Source of the DNA: Solea solea
Lineage: Eukaryota > Chordata > Actinopteri > Pleuronectiformes > Soleidae
Reading direction: 5' to 3'
DNA: 64,000 bases
Assembly (NCBI RefSeq): GCF_958295425.1
Contig: NC_081144.1
Location: 23,549,398 to 23,613,397, forward strand
The notes beneath the pieces are model-generated. The model was not told the DNA's origin. It saw only the letters and a list, made by a program, of their open reading frames with translations, and did not search any database. This document shows, one piece after another, positions 34,395 through 45,748 of the stretch. Position numbers and translations under genes: made by a program. Position 1 is the stretch's first letter. Every line of letters begins with the position of its first letter.

Positions 34395-35450
34395 CCATTA
34401 ACACATTTATCTATCTAGTTAACTTGCACCTATCGATTCATTAATCCATCTATCTATACTAGTTAACTAGCAACTATCTATTCATTAATCCATCTATCTA
34501 TGCTAGCTGGTTAACTAGCACCTATCTATTCATTTATCTATCTATCTATGCTAGTTAACTAGCACCTATCTATTCATTAATCTATCTACCTATCTATCTA
34601 TCTATACTAGTTAACTAGCAACTATCTATTCATTAATCTATCTATCTATGCTATCTAGTTAACTAGCACCTATCTATTCATTTATCTATCTATGCTAGTT
34701 AACTAGCAACTATCTATTAATTTATCTATCTATCTATGCTAGTTAACTAGCAAATATCTATTCATTAATTTATCTATCTATGCTAGCAAGTTAACTAGCA
34801 CATATCTATTCATTTATCTATCTATCTATCTATACTAGTTAACAAGCAACTATCTATTCATTAATCTATCTATCTATGCTAGCTAGTTAACTAGCACCTA
34901 TCTATTCATTTATCTATCTATGCTAGTTAACTAGCAACTATATATTAATTTATCTATCTATCTATGCTAGTTAACAAGCAAATATCTATTCATTAATTTA
35001 TCTATCTATGCTAGTTAACTAGCACCTATCTATTCATTTATCCTTCTATGCTAGTTAACTAGCAACTATCTATTCATTTATCTATCTATCTATCTATACT
35101 AGTTAACAAGCAACTATCTATTCATTAATCTATCTATCTATGCTAGCTAGTTAACTAGCACCTATCTAATCATTTATCTATCTATCTATGCTAGTTAACT
35201 AGCAACTATCTATTAATTTATCTATCTATCTATGCTAGTTAACAAGCAAATATCTATTCATTAATTTATCTATCTATGCTAGTTAACTAGCAACTATCTA
35301 TTCATTAATCTATCTATCTATGCTAGCTAGTTAACTAGCACATATCTATTCATTTATCTATCTATCTATGCTAGTTAACTAGCATCTATCTATCCATTTA
35401 TCTATCAATGCTAGCAAGTTAACGAGCATCTATCTAAGCTAACTAGCTAG
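34395..35450. repeat. TATC minisatellite with palindromic TGCTAGTTAACTAGCA units
   Basis: About twenty units of roughly 45-50 bp. Each has a (TATC)n stretch and a GTTAAC-centred block. In many units this is the perfect 16-bp palindrome TGCTAGTTAACTAGCA or its 12-bp core CTAGTTAACTAG. Variants (GTTAACAAGC, GCTAGCTAGTTAAC, ACTATATATT) recur in the same order, for example around 34,831 and 35,095. This shows a higher-order unit of about 260 bp. Confidence 0.9.
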
Positions 35451-35459
35451 ATGCTTTAA

Positions 35460-36640
35460 AATAGACTATATGTTCGATTGTTTCAAACTAATTTGTGGTC
35501 GATTGGACTTCAAATGTTTTTTGAAGTCCTAGAAACATCTTTCATCTGCGTTTTGTGTTTTTTTTCTCGATGTTTGTTCATCTCTGAAAACTCAAGAGTT
35601 CTGCTTTCTTTGCTCTGTGATAATTTTAAAAAAAAACATGGAAATCTTTTTTCATTTGTGGACAAAACAGAACAGAATTTCATGTCAATGTCATCATTTT
35701 GACGTTTAGGGAAACACTAATCCGACATTTGCTGAGTGATTTCATTGATTATTTGATTGAATCCATTGATTCGTTGACAGAATAATCAACAGAATCAATG
35801 GTTGCTGCCCTTAAAAAGCTAATTATTATACTCTTTATCGAGCACAGATGCAAACACACAGTTCCATCTCCTCTCTCCTCGCGTTCTTCCTGCCTCTGCA
35901 GAGGGTTTTCTGACACATGCAGAGCCTGGACCTGAATGACAAACACGTTGAGCAGCATGAATAAGAGAATCAGAGGAGGGAGTGTCTGCATCAGCACACA
36001 TACAGTACATCTCCCTTCATCCCTTCAAACCCCCTTATTTCCCCCTCTTTCTCCACTTTTTCATCACATTCTACCTTTGTAGCCTTTCATCTGTGATTCA
36101 CACTCTGATCTCAAACCGTTGCCTGCCAGCTCAGAGGGAAGCATGGATGACTGTAGGAAGACAGCGATGCTCCAGGGAGAGGCACGCGCTGCTCTTCACT
36201 CTCCATCTCCAGCCTCTTTTGCATCAGCAGCACATTCTTTGACGTCAGCGCAACACGTCGCTCCTGCGTAATCAGCGCTCCGTGGCGTACGTGCGCTCCG
36301 TCCACTCTCTTTCTGTGGACCTGGAGGTGCTGTTGTGCATACACTGAGCCTGAAGCCATGTCACTGTGTGCTGAATATGACTGCAGCATTTATCTGGAGC
36401 ATCTCACACACACACACACACACACACTGGTGTATAACATGCATGTCTTTCAGTATTTCAGAGCCGATGTCATCATTTGTCAAATGTCGAACAACTTTGT
36501 TGTTACCACAACTCTACTACTACACGTCAGCCTCCCACTAACAAACAGCGATATGTTGACAACGTGACAGAAGATTCACTTCTTAAAATGTGCCACTCAT
36601 ATATTTATGTATTAACAAATATGCGGACGTACAACGTGTA
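35460..36640. other. no recognised gene
   Basis: Short frames only; a CA run lies near 36,406-36,427. Nothing else supported. Confidence 0.4.
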
Positions 36641-36649
36641 GAACAAATT

Positions 36650-36905
36650 TTACCAACAAGAAACTAAAGTCTGTGTTGCTTTGTAAATATTTTCTTCACT
36701 GCACCAAATTCCATGAAGAAAATCAGCAATTGTACACCACAGCACACAGGAGTTGTTGATCCACTGCTGCCTCCATCAGTAAGTTTAAATGTGTTATTTC
36801 AGTGTTTTTGAGATCTTTGTGAAGATTTACCTGAGTGACACAAACTTGCCAAATGAGGCAGCAGTGGACCAGCATTTTCCCTATGGACTTTTGAATGGGA
36901 GTCGT
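36650..36905 (+). repeat. family X repeat, copy 2
   Basis: It carries CCAACAAGAAACTAAAGTCT, CTGCACCAAATTCCATGAAG, TTGATCCACTGCTGCCTCCA, TCAGTAAGTTTAAATGTG and ends with CCCTATGGACTTTTG, in the same order as copies at 38.1 and 61.6 kb. Non-coding. Confidence 0.6.
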
Positions 36906-37904
36906 AGAGGCACCTATATGACATCACTAATATCTCCACTTTCCTCTGTCCCTCCACACTACAACACTCGACCATGTGCAGCCACGCCAAACCCCTGATC
37001 TGGACCAAAATAGACTCCACAACACACTGATCCATGTGCTTCTCCACTCATCTGATTTAATCCGTGACATATTATACCAGAAACACATGCTTGCAACTAT
37101 TTTTATAAGACAATCTGATCATTTATCCGGCCCCCGTCGTCACATGGAACATATTTCCTCGTGTCGCGTAACTAATGAGAATCAGGGTCAGAGTCATTAG
37201 GGTGAATCACGATGAGGCGCACGTTTTTAAATCACACGGCAGCTCACATCTTACACGTGGTGAGTGTAGAGGAGTGTGTTAGTCGTCCCCTGTAACCTTG
37301 GCGGCGTTGTACTGGGAGTATTGATTGTATCACATTAGGCTGCACCGCGCACATCACAGCTCTCCATATGCTACACGTGCACCGTGGACAACCTTCAGAC
37401 CCTGCGGATGACTCCTCTCTTATATTCTCCTTCTCTGTGTGTGTGTGTGTGTGTGTGTCCAGTTAACACATCAGCCCAGTGGCCATGCACGCAGGATGTT
37501 CCCAGTGCCCCAGAGGCCACGAAATAACATAAAATGACCTCTGGCACACTTCTGGCTTTCTGAATAAATGATGAATGGAGACGAGGACGTGTGGTTAACG
37601 TGGGGAATCACAGGCTGGGTGACTTGTGTTCCTCCTCCACCTCTGCGACGAGGAACAGTCACAGTATACACAGTGTACATCACATGGATGACTGGAAGGG
37701 ACGGAGACCAGATGTGATGCGACAGGAATGTGACTTTCATTTGAAAACACCTTTTTTATTGGGTTTGCAAGATTTGCACGCTCAAAAATAACGATCATTT
37801 GTTTCATTTTGAGACAGATGGAGGCAACATTATGATAGTAAAGCGACATGACATGCAAAACTGAAAACACAAAGACGTGCCCATGAAAAGTTTCACATTT
37901 TGAC

Positions 37905-38310
37905 TTTCTCTATGGGATTTGGTGTAGTAGAGAGAGTGCTTCTGTTAAGTTAAAATCTGCTTAAGTCTATAGAATCAGTAGAATGTGTTTGATGATGCAC
38001 CTCACTGTTAGAGAGCTGTTTCCAACAAGAAACTGTAAAGTTTGTGTCTCTTTGTAAATCCTTCATTCCTTGCACCAAACCCCATAGAGAAAACCAGCGA
38101 TTTTACTTCACAGCACGCACGGGTTGCTGATCCACTACTCTCACCATCAGTAAAGTTTAAATGTGTTATTTGGTGAATTCTATGTTTAAAATCATTTGTT
38201 TAGATTTGGGACACAAACTGACTGAAGTAGGCAGCAGTAGAGCAGCAGCTCCTGTGTCCCCGTGAGCTAAAAACGCTACTTTTCTCTATGGAATTTGGTT
38301 TTGGAAAATT
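37905..38310 (+). repeat. family X repeat, copy 3 (possibly two overlapping pieces)
   Basis: It starts with an inverted end (TTTCTCTATGGGATTTGGTG) and then reads forward through CCAACAAGAAACTGTAAAGT, GCACCAAACCCCATAGAGAA, GATCCACTACTCTCACCATC and TAAATGTGTTATTTGGTG, ending in TTTCTCTATGGAATTTGGT. The two inverted ends enclose the body, as expected of a foldback element. Confidence 0.6.
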
Positions 38311-39525
38311 AAACAGCAAGCAGAATCCTCCCCACCCGCCCCTGCTCTGCTGCTGTATACACACACCTTCATTCATTCATTCATTCATTCAGATGATAAT
38401 GTTACATTGTTTCTTTTCATAAAGACCAAACAGAGACAGAAGAATAACAACAGTAACGGGTTTGGACGCTGCAGCTTTAAGCAGGTTTTATAGAGAAATC
38501 AATAGAATTTAATTAGCTCCATCAGAGTCTAGTTATTGTCTTAACGTAAGCAGAGAATAAAGCTGTCGCCGATAAATCTGACGACATTCACGGGAACGTA
38601 AACATGTCAGGAATGTTTCATTAAAAAGCCTGAACTTTCATTGATCACAGCGACCGTGACCTAAACGTTGGTGCAGCGTTCCACAAATAAGGTAATGGAC
38701 CTCTTAGGTTTCATTTGGCTGTGTTCACTTCATGTCAGTCAGGAAGTCAGCGGCATTCAGCCTCAAACTGAAAGGAAGCTGAATGGAACTCAGCCGTGAT
38801 TAATTTGAATATTTACACCTGCGAGTTCCCCCCCCTCGGCCCCCGCTGTGTCCTGTCAAAATGGCAGCTGTGCAATAATCCTTTAAGTCTCGGATGTGGC
38901 CGTAATCACCAGCTGGATGAAAATTAGAGAACCGCGTGGCACAGTGACGAGGTTCACGGGGAAGGAGAAGTCGGGGAGTAAACGGGACGGGAGGAACGGT
39001 GAAGCAGCGGGTGAAGAGGTTAAAGAGAGGAGGCAGGAGGAGTGTGAGCGTAACAAGGCTTGATAAGAGATTAAGGGAGGAGGGATGAAGATTCCAAGGG
39101 AGAGACTGAGAGGAAGAAGCAGAGGTTCTGGTTTTGAATGTGCAGTGTGCAAAAGTAGGTATTTTTAGTGGGAAAGGGAAAAGACTAAACCATCTCCTCA
39201 TGTGCAGAGCAGGCTTTTATAGGAGGTAGAGGAGAATCAGGTGTGCCTCGTCAGCAGCCATTGGAGACCCTAGCCACGCCCACATCCTGCAGGAGAAGAA
39301 AGTAGAGGGAAAACAAACAAACAGCAGAGATGATGTAACATTATCAGCGACTGAGAATCATTGACTCTTCAGGAAAATGTTTAGTGATGTCATAAATGAG
39401 ACTCATGTTCACCAGAGATACTTCTTGTCCATAAATGAGGGAATGGTTTTGCACAGCTCTCTATGGACATGAGTGATGGGTCAAGTGCGTATGAACATGA
39501 TCGCAGGTACAAGCTGGGTTCTACC
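38311..39525. other. no recognised gene
   Basis: Contains a (CATT)n run near 38,370-38,390. The 133-aa and 89-aa minus-strand frames at 38,800-39,201 are Ser/Leu-rich and overlap each other. I see no domain in them. Confidence 0.4.
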
Positions 39526-39529
39526 TTAG

Positions 39530-39640
39530 AGATCGGGTCAATCTGGGAGTCTCTGCTCCATTTGAGGTGGTTTGGGCACCTGGTAAAGATGCCACAGGGG
39601 CACCTCCTTATGGAGGAGTTCCTGGTACCAGGCTGCAACC
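39530..39640 (+). pseudogene. RTE-type LINE C-terminal fragment
   Basis: The plus frame gives LLHLRWFGHLVKMPQGHLLMEE, very close to the RWFGH-L-x-P-G-R-L-P block that occurs in the LINE at 57.3-60.3 kb. Only this block is recognisable; flanks are unrelated. Probably a short relic of the same clade. Confidence 0.5.
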
Positions 39641-40739
39641 CACATTTAAATAAGACCTTTATAAGAAAAATAGGACGTACGACAAGTGGAACTTTGAGGA
39701 AAAATGCAAACCACACACATTAGCAGGAGTTATTTTCCCCCAGAAAATAAATTCCTGGTAATAAGAGTCCTGGAAATGTTGTGGCTTTAGTAATAAAAAG
39801 AAATCAATCAGTCACTTATTCCCCCTTTCAAACTGGAAGACTACGTCCATTTACAGTATACAGTTGTGGATGTAGACATTTATTTTTGTTGTAACAGGGA
39901 AAACAGGACAAAGCTTGACATCCTGACGCGTGGGTGTGTCTCAGGAAGTGTGTCCGGTTGTGACTTCAGTGACTCCACAGTGGAAGGTCAACGGGGCCAC
40001 GCTGCTTCACAAACACACACAAACGCTGCAGGGAGAGGAAACTCCGTGGTGACAGAGGCGCACGGGATGACGACAGGACGGACGTGTGGAAGGAATTCTC
40101 TGAATAAAGGATGAAATGGAAGAGAGAGGGAAGAGAGCTTGAGGCGAGGATGTGCGAGCGCTGAGAGCTTGTGTTGTTCTCGCTGCTGGAGGAAATCACA
40201 GAGGGACCGTGATGTCAATGGATTTCCCACCATTAATAACTAACACATACAACGAGTGTATGTAAGATAACATGCAGAACACACAGAAGTAGCTTTTTCT
40301 TCACAAACACTTTAATTAATTCACCACGGGTTCACGAAATGCCGCGTACGAGGCTAATAAGGCGGCGCGGGGTTTGAATTATTCCACCGCATTGTTCCCT
40401 AAACTGTCAGCTGAAATTCTTGATGAATTCACAGCGGAGTTTGACGGCGCCGACGCCGCAGCGTTCGTGCACTAATGACTGATCCTCACACGCAACAACA
40501 CGGTCATTAAAAAGGGCCCTGAAGAGAAAACTCACACTTTTATATGAAGTCTGTACATTAAGAATAAAAAAAAAAGAACAAATGACGAGGTCAGATTTAG
40601 TTTGAGGTCTCTGACGCACTGGTGAATCTCGTCCGTGATTGGACGTTGGTCGTTCCCGCGTGAGTCCTGAGGTTCTACCGTAATGACAAGTAAATGGAGC
40701 TCAATTAAAGCTCTATTTCTCTTCTTTACCCATATCCAT

Positions 40740-40955
40740 CCATCCATTGTCTACTGCTTTATCCTCCACATGAGGGCCAATCAAACCAATCAACCAACCA
40801 AACAGCCAACCAAACTAACCTAGGAAACAAACCAATCAACCAACCAAACAAACAATCAACCAAGGAACCCAAGAAACCTAAACAAACCAGCCATTTATCC
40901 TCCACATGAGGGCGGGGTCACACCCTGGACCGATCGCCTGTCCATAGTTTTTTTT
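40740..40955 (-). repeat. antisense SINE fragment split by a CCAA-rich tract
   Basis: ATCCATCCATTGTCTACTGC TTTATCC and GGGGTCACACCCTGGACCGA match the antisense 3' half of the SINE family at 29,951. The phrase TTATCCTCCACATGAGGGC occurs twice (about 40,760 and 40,893). Between them is a tract of AACCAACCAAACA-type units, as if a simple repeat expanded between duplicated flanks. Confidence 0.6.
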
Positions 40956-40959
40956 AATT

Positions 40960-42690
40960 TCCTAGACATCACAAACGGTCTTGGAGTTACAGTATACGCA
41001 TGATGGTAACAGGAGGGTTAGAGTCATATTGGTAGATCCTGGTGCGTTTGCCGATATCTGACAATACGTTTTAAAGCCAATATCTGCCAATAATATCGTG
41101 CCTCCTTACCAACCATTTCCACCTCTGTCAAGTGTAAAAAATGTAAGACTTTAAGACTTTTTTGTCCAAATTCTCTGTATTTCCATTCATGTGCAAATCA
41201 AAAATTGAAAGGGCCTGAAAACAAGCTGATAGAAACACTGATGGAAACACACACACTCACTCACTGACTGACTGGCTGGCCAGTAAAAATGGACTGGTTT
41301 GAGTCGGACCACATGCTGGTTTTCCAGTTCCTCAATCTTCCTCTCCACTGGTCTGGGACCAGGTGTGACCAGTGGAATTTCATTTGCTTCATGGCCGCGC
41401 GCGTCTAGTAATTTTCAGTCGAGTTCATCTGTCCACACCAACACATCGCTCTGCAAATGAGAAACGTTTGTGAAGTGTGTGTCGGCGTGAAAAAGCCACT
41501 CTCCGTCTTTGGCTACAGAACATCAGCTGTGACGGCCGTTGTATTAAAACGACTCCCCCTCCCCCAGCACTCCCCCAGCCACTACACTCAAACACTCACA
41601 TGCACAGAGAGACGTAATGAGCTGAGACCTATTAAAAATCAATTTTATAGCTGCTTCCCCCGCTCTCTTTACATTCCCGGCTAACAGGAAAGTCATTGCC
41701 CAAAGCGGTAAAAGGCAGGAGGAGAAAGGCCTTTGATGGACAGACTGAACCCACATTTACAGGTCAGGTGTGTGTGTGTGTGTGGCAATGTGACTGATAC
41801 AGCTTCATATAGACACGTAATAGACCTGTCACTTGCCTCAACGAACAATTCAGTTTGTACTGGGTTTAATAAAAAAAATGACTTCTCCTCCTGCTCGCCA
41901 AAGAAAAGAGTGATTTCTGGTGTTTTTCTACTTTTCTGGCCCGCATTTCATTTCTGCTTTTCCTTTTGCTGAACATGAAGAGTTTTTGTGTTCGTTATAT
42001 ACGCTGATGATACTTTATTGTTTATCTAAGCTTGTGTATATTTCTTTTTCTTCTCGTATTTGTAGCATTTGTATAGCACTTTCACTTTCAACAGCTAAGG
42101 TGATTTTTAAATGTGTTGTGAAAATAAACAAGTGTTTGTCCGTCTGTTTTTGTCCAATGGTTCATTTTCATTTTCAGACTTGGTAAGTGACTTACTAACA
42201 ACACTACGGCATGTCAGCATCTGTGACTGAAGTCAAATTAATATATGCTAATATATGATATATTGTTGCTAAAGTCAGAGAAAATGACAGCACAGTATGG
42301 TCACAGTATGAAGAAGTCCATTTTCAGATGTGCTGTAACCATGTATCACCAGTAGGAAGCGCTAACACAGCTCACAGGTGCATCACAACAATGTAATTAC
42401 TAAAATAATAAACTTTAAAATGAAACATGTCCAACCATCAGTCCATGTCATGGCCACCTTGAGAACCCCAGGTGATTTTAGTTGACGTTTAGTCTTTTTG
42501 TTGTTCTGTTTTCTTTAACCTTGGGTTTTTAGTTCTTGTTTTGCCTTGTTTCCTGTTTTATTCTGTAGTTTTGCGTTGAGAGGACCTTGTTAAGTTTCAC
42601 TTCCTGTCCTGAATTCCCCTCTTGCCCGAATGATTCACCTGTGTTGGATTATCTCTGCGTCCCTCGTGTATTATTCTCTGTGCTCCTTCC
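40960..42690. other. no recognised gene
   Basis: No exon or RNA gene supported; a TG run lies near 41,769-41,784. Confidence 0.4.
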
Positions 42691-42694
42691 CTCA

Positions 42695-42975
42695 GTGTGT
42701 TTACATGCATGTTAAAAGTCTGATTTTAGTCGGACTGAGACAATGTTTGGTTTTCTTAATGTCATGTGAACATGTTAGGCCGACTACAATCAGCTAGTTG
42801 GATAATCTGATTCATAGTCTGATTATGCCTGCGTAAACTTGGCGTTCGGCACATGCACCAAAATGTCCTCCTTCTAGTTAGGGGTCAAACACTGGGGAGG
42901 ACATTTTGGTGCAGCCAGTCCTGTCTTAGTCAGACTATGGCCTTAGCTCGATTAAACTGTGCAGTTAATTTGGTT
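42695..42975. repeat. foldback MITE-like repeat
   Basis: GTTTACATGCATGTTAAAAG and GTCTGATTTTAGTCGGACTG at the left are mirrored by CAGACTATGGCCTTAGCTCG near the right end. Internally AAAATGTCCTCC and GGAGGACATTTTGGTGC are inverted copies. I associate the TTTACATGCA...AGTCGGACT wording with a short fish DNA transposon; superfamily not resolved. Confidence 0.5.
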
Positions 42976-44065
42976 CAAAAATACATACACATTAAAAATA
43001 ACGTAAGTGTGTGATTGTTCTTTAAGTGGGACAAGTGAAGGGCAGGCGGGGCGGCATCATAGCGCCCCCTACAAATGAGTCACCACTGGCGTGTGTATTT
43101 GTGTGTGTGTGTTCCTTTCCCTCAGCAGGCGACAGTTGCCGTCTTTGTCTTTAACTTCATGAGACTTATCATCTCTTATTTCTGTTCCTCATGTCAACAG
43201 TGAGCTCCAGCTGCTGCCTGATAATGGACACATTCGCTTGACAGATGTGTGCGCACACACTCACTCACACACTTAAAAGGACACCACACAGTCCGAGAAC
43301 CATCACTGTGTCACAATGACAAAGCTCTGAGAAACTCGACAGAAAAGCCAGTGAACGAAAGAAACTGAACCTTTGTGAGTTGTGTGTTTTTGTGTCTCTG
43401 AAATCAAAAGACAGAGAGGGTGTGGTCGTTTCTCAAATGACATTTTTTTAAAAGTGTCATGATCAAAGACAGAGACAGATCCCGCCTCTTCTTTTTTGAC
43501 ACCTTTGTTCTTTTGAAAGTACAAGGGACTGAGGGATAGTATGACAAACATATGCTGGACACAAGGAGTCTTCTTTGGTACAGAGGATCCTACCTAATCT
43601 AGTGAGGATCCTACAGAGACGAGGTAAGACTCCTCCTACCATTCTGAGGACACAAACATGTAACAGGCTAGCATCATTACTACATTGAGAAGTTACTACA
43701 CAGCAAATACCCATGAAATGTATGCTTTTCTAAATACTTTTTTGTCACTTGCCTCAAAGACCAAATTAGTTTACACTGGGTTTAGAATAATAAATACTTA
43801 TCCATTTACTTGATTTCTTCATATGCTGATGATATTGTTTATCTTAGCTCATCCATATTCAATTTATAAAAAATAGTTTTGCTTCTATTTATTTGCATCT
43901 TTATGTACTAGCAAGGAAGGTCTATCTGTCTGTCTTTTAATCACAGAGCTGTCCAACAATTTGCTTCAAACTTGGCAGGTGACTGACTAAGGACACCAGT
44001 GTGTGCGGTGTCAGGTTTGACATTGTTTGGATAACAAATATGAATCCTTTGAATTACTGTTAAAA

Positions 44066-44350
44066 ATCCTTCCCATCCAGCATGTCTATGTGGGTTCCAA
44101 AAAAGGTATTTGGGCTGATAATATGGGGCCCAAGTGGGTTTATGGTGGCCCCACCTCTGTTTGCCCACTTCAAGGCCATTCCCACTTAGTGCCCAGGTAG
44201 TCTGGAAAGGGTACTAAATGGATACTAAGTGGGTAAATTATGCAGGTCCCATATGGTTTTGGGTGAGGCCACCATGACAAACCCACTTGGGACCCATATT
44301 GTCAGCCCGAATATAACCCTATTTGGGGGCCCACATGGACAGGATGGCTG
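44066..44350. repeat. foldback element with ~90-bp inverted arms
   Basis: The left arm has TGTCTATGTGGGTTCC, TATTTGGGCTGATAATATGG and GGCCCAAGTGGGTTTATGGT. The right arm has ACCATGACAAACCCACTTGG, GACCCATATTGTCAGCCCGA and GGGGGCCCACATGGACAGGA. The arms are inverted with about 85% agreement by eye, over a spacer of about 105 bp containing AAGTGGGTAAATTATG. There is no coding frame. The long arms suggest a MITE; it ends about 190 bp before the LTR retrotransposon. Confidence 0.7.
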
Positions 44351-44536
44351 GGTTTCTGTGTAGCCTACACTGACATTTATTACCAGCTCTTATTACCAGC
44401 TATCCATTAGCTAGACATTGTCAATAAATATAATATTTTGTCACAATGAACCTGAAACCTGAAGCTTGCCTACACTCTGGGGGAACTATACTGTGTAAAT
44501 GTATGGTAAATCTTAAAACTACATGTAAATGTGTTA

Positions 44537-44541
44537 CCATG
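44537..44541 (+). repeat. LTR element target-site duplication, left
   Basis: CCATG directly before the first LTR base; the same five bases follow the 3' LTR at 49,550-49,554. Confidence 0.85.
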
Positions 44542-44642
44542 TGTGGCAGTGGGGCTTGGTTAGAGCGACGGCTGCTGGAGGAAAGGAAGGAGTGGCTCAG
44601 CCGGTGATCAGACAGCTGGACAGAATCAGGTAATTAGTCAGC

Positions 44643-44650
44643 TATATAAG
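44643..44650 (+). promoter_or_regulatory. LTR TATA box
   Basis: TATATAAG, about 100 bp into the LTR. It would drive the genomic RNA. Confidence 0.7.
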
Positions 44651-44827
44651 CATGTTTGTAACCTGGTTCTGATCTCTTGCAGTAGGCTGGGTCCGCACGC
44701 AGACACGGAAAGTCAGAGAGAGAGAGAGAGAGAGAGTCAGAGCAGCGCAGCGCAGCGCAGCAGAGCGCTGACATCGCAGCCACAGCTGACTTCTTTTTAT
44801 TTGTTTGGTTGATTGTTTTGAGTTGAC

Positions 44828-44833
44828 AATAAA
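44828..44833 (+). promoter_or_regulatory. LTR polyadenylation signal
   Basis: AATAAA about 70 bp before the LTR end; the copy in the 3' LTR (49,474-49,479) would be the functional one. Confidence 0.7.
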
Positions 44834-44904
44834 CCGGTCTATTTACTCCCTCAACGCCGCCTCCTCGTCCTTCCCGAACCCCAGTGAGTGGGAAAAGCTC
44901 ACAG

Positions 44905-44922
44905 TGGCGCCTGAACAGGGAC
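44905..44922 (+). promoter_or_regulatory. primer-binding site, tRNA-Lys type
   Basis: TGGCGCCTGAACAGGGAC starts one base after the 5' LTR. It differs at one position from the classic PBS complementary to tRNA-Lys (UUU). It primes minus-strand DNA synthesis. Confidence 0.8.
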
Positions 44923-44924
44923 TC

Positions 44925-45716
44925 ATGGAAGGACAATCTCCGCTGTCGCTGGCCCTTCAGCACCTCGCTGCGATGCAGGAGAGCACCACCACGCTGCAGC
45001 AGCAGCAGTCCCAGCTCCTCGCGGACATTGCGGCGTCACAGCGGGACGATCGTGCTCTCCTGCGGGAGCTGCTGCAACGCCCGGCTGCCCACGGCGCCGA
45101 CCCGGAGCCCGGTCGAGGACGGTCTCCGCCCGTCGCCCTGCAGCGGATGACCGCGGAAGATGACCCGGAGGCATACCTGGACATCTTCGAGGGCACGGCG
45201 GAAGCGTGTGGGTGGCCGGAGGAGGAGAGAGCGCTTCGGCTTCTTCCCCTGCTCACCGGCGTGGCGCAGCTGGCCGCGCACAGCCTGCCGGCGGCCGCGC
45301 GCCACGACTACACACAGCTGAGGAGAGTCATCCTGGACCGGCTGGGCAGTACGTCGGAGGGACACCGGCGGCGGTTCAGGGGGCTCTCCTTTGAAGGAGC
45401 CGGGCGCCCCTTTGCATACGCGCAGCAGCTCCTGGACGCCGCGAGGCGCTGGCTCCAGCCGGGGACCCACTCCGCTGAGGACGTCGTTGGACAGGTGGCG
45501 CTGGAGCAGTTCATCGCTGGGTTACCACCGTCCACAGCCAATTGGGTCCAGTGCCACCGCCCGGCCAACATCGAGGCAGCGATCGTCCTCGCGGAGGACC
45601 ATCTCTCTCTTCCCCGGCGGAGCATGAGGGAGGAGACCAGGCCAGCGACGATCCCTGCCAGCCGTCCCACTCCAGCCCCGAGGAGGAGGTTCCCAGCGGC
45701 ATCGGCTCCTGCACCA

Positions 45717-45748
<32 letters not shown>

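Larger units (their letters stand above)
44542..44903 (+). repeat. 5' LTR (362 bp)
   Basis: It starts TGTGGCAGTGGGG and ends GCTCACA. It contains a TATA box (44,643-44,650), a GA microsatellite, three GCGCA units and an AATAAA signal (44,828-44,833). Apart from GCGCA copy number it is identical to the 3' LTR. Confidence 0.93.

Noticed and set aside
44805..44924. Upstream extension of the gag-pol frame to an ATG at 44,805
   Set aside because: That ATG lies inside the 5' LTR and the extension would translate the PBS; the ATG at 44,925 just after the PBS is the natural start.
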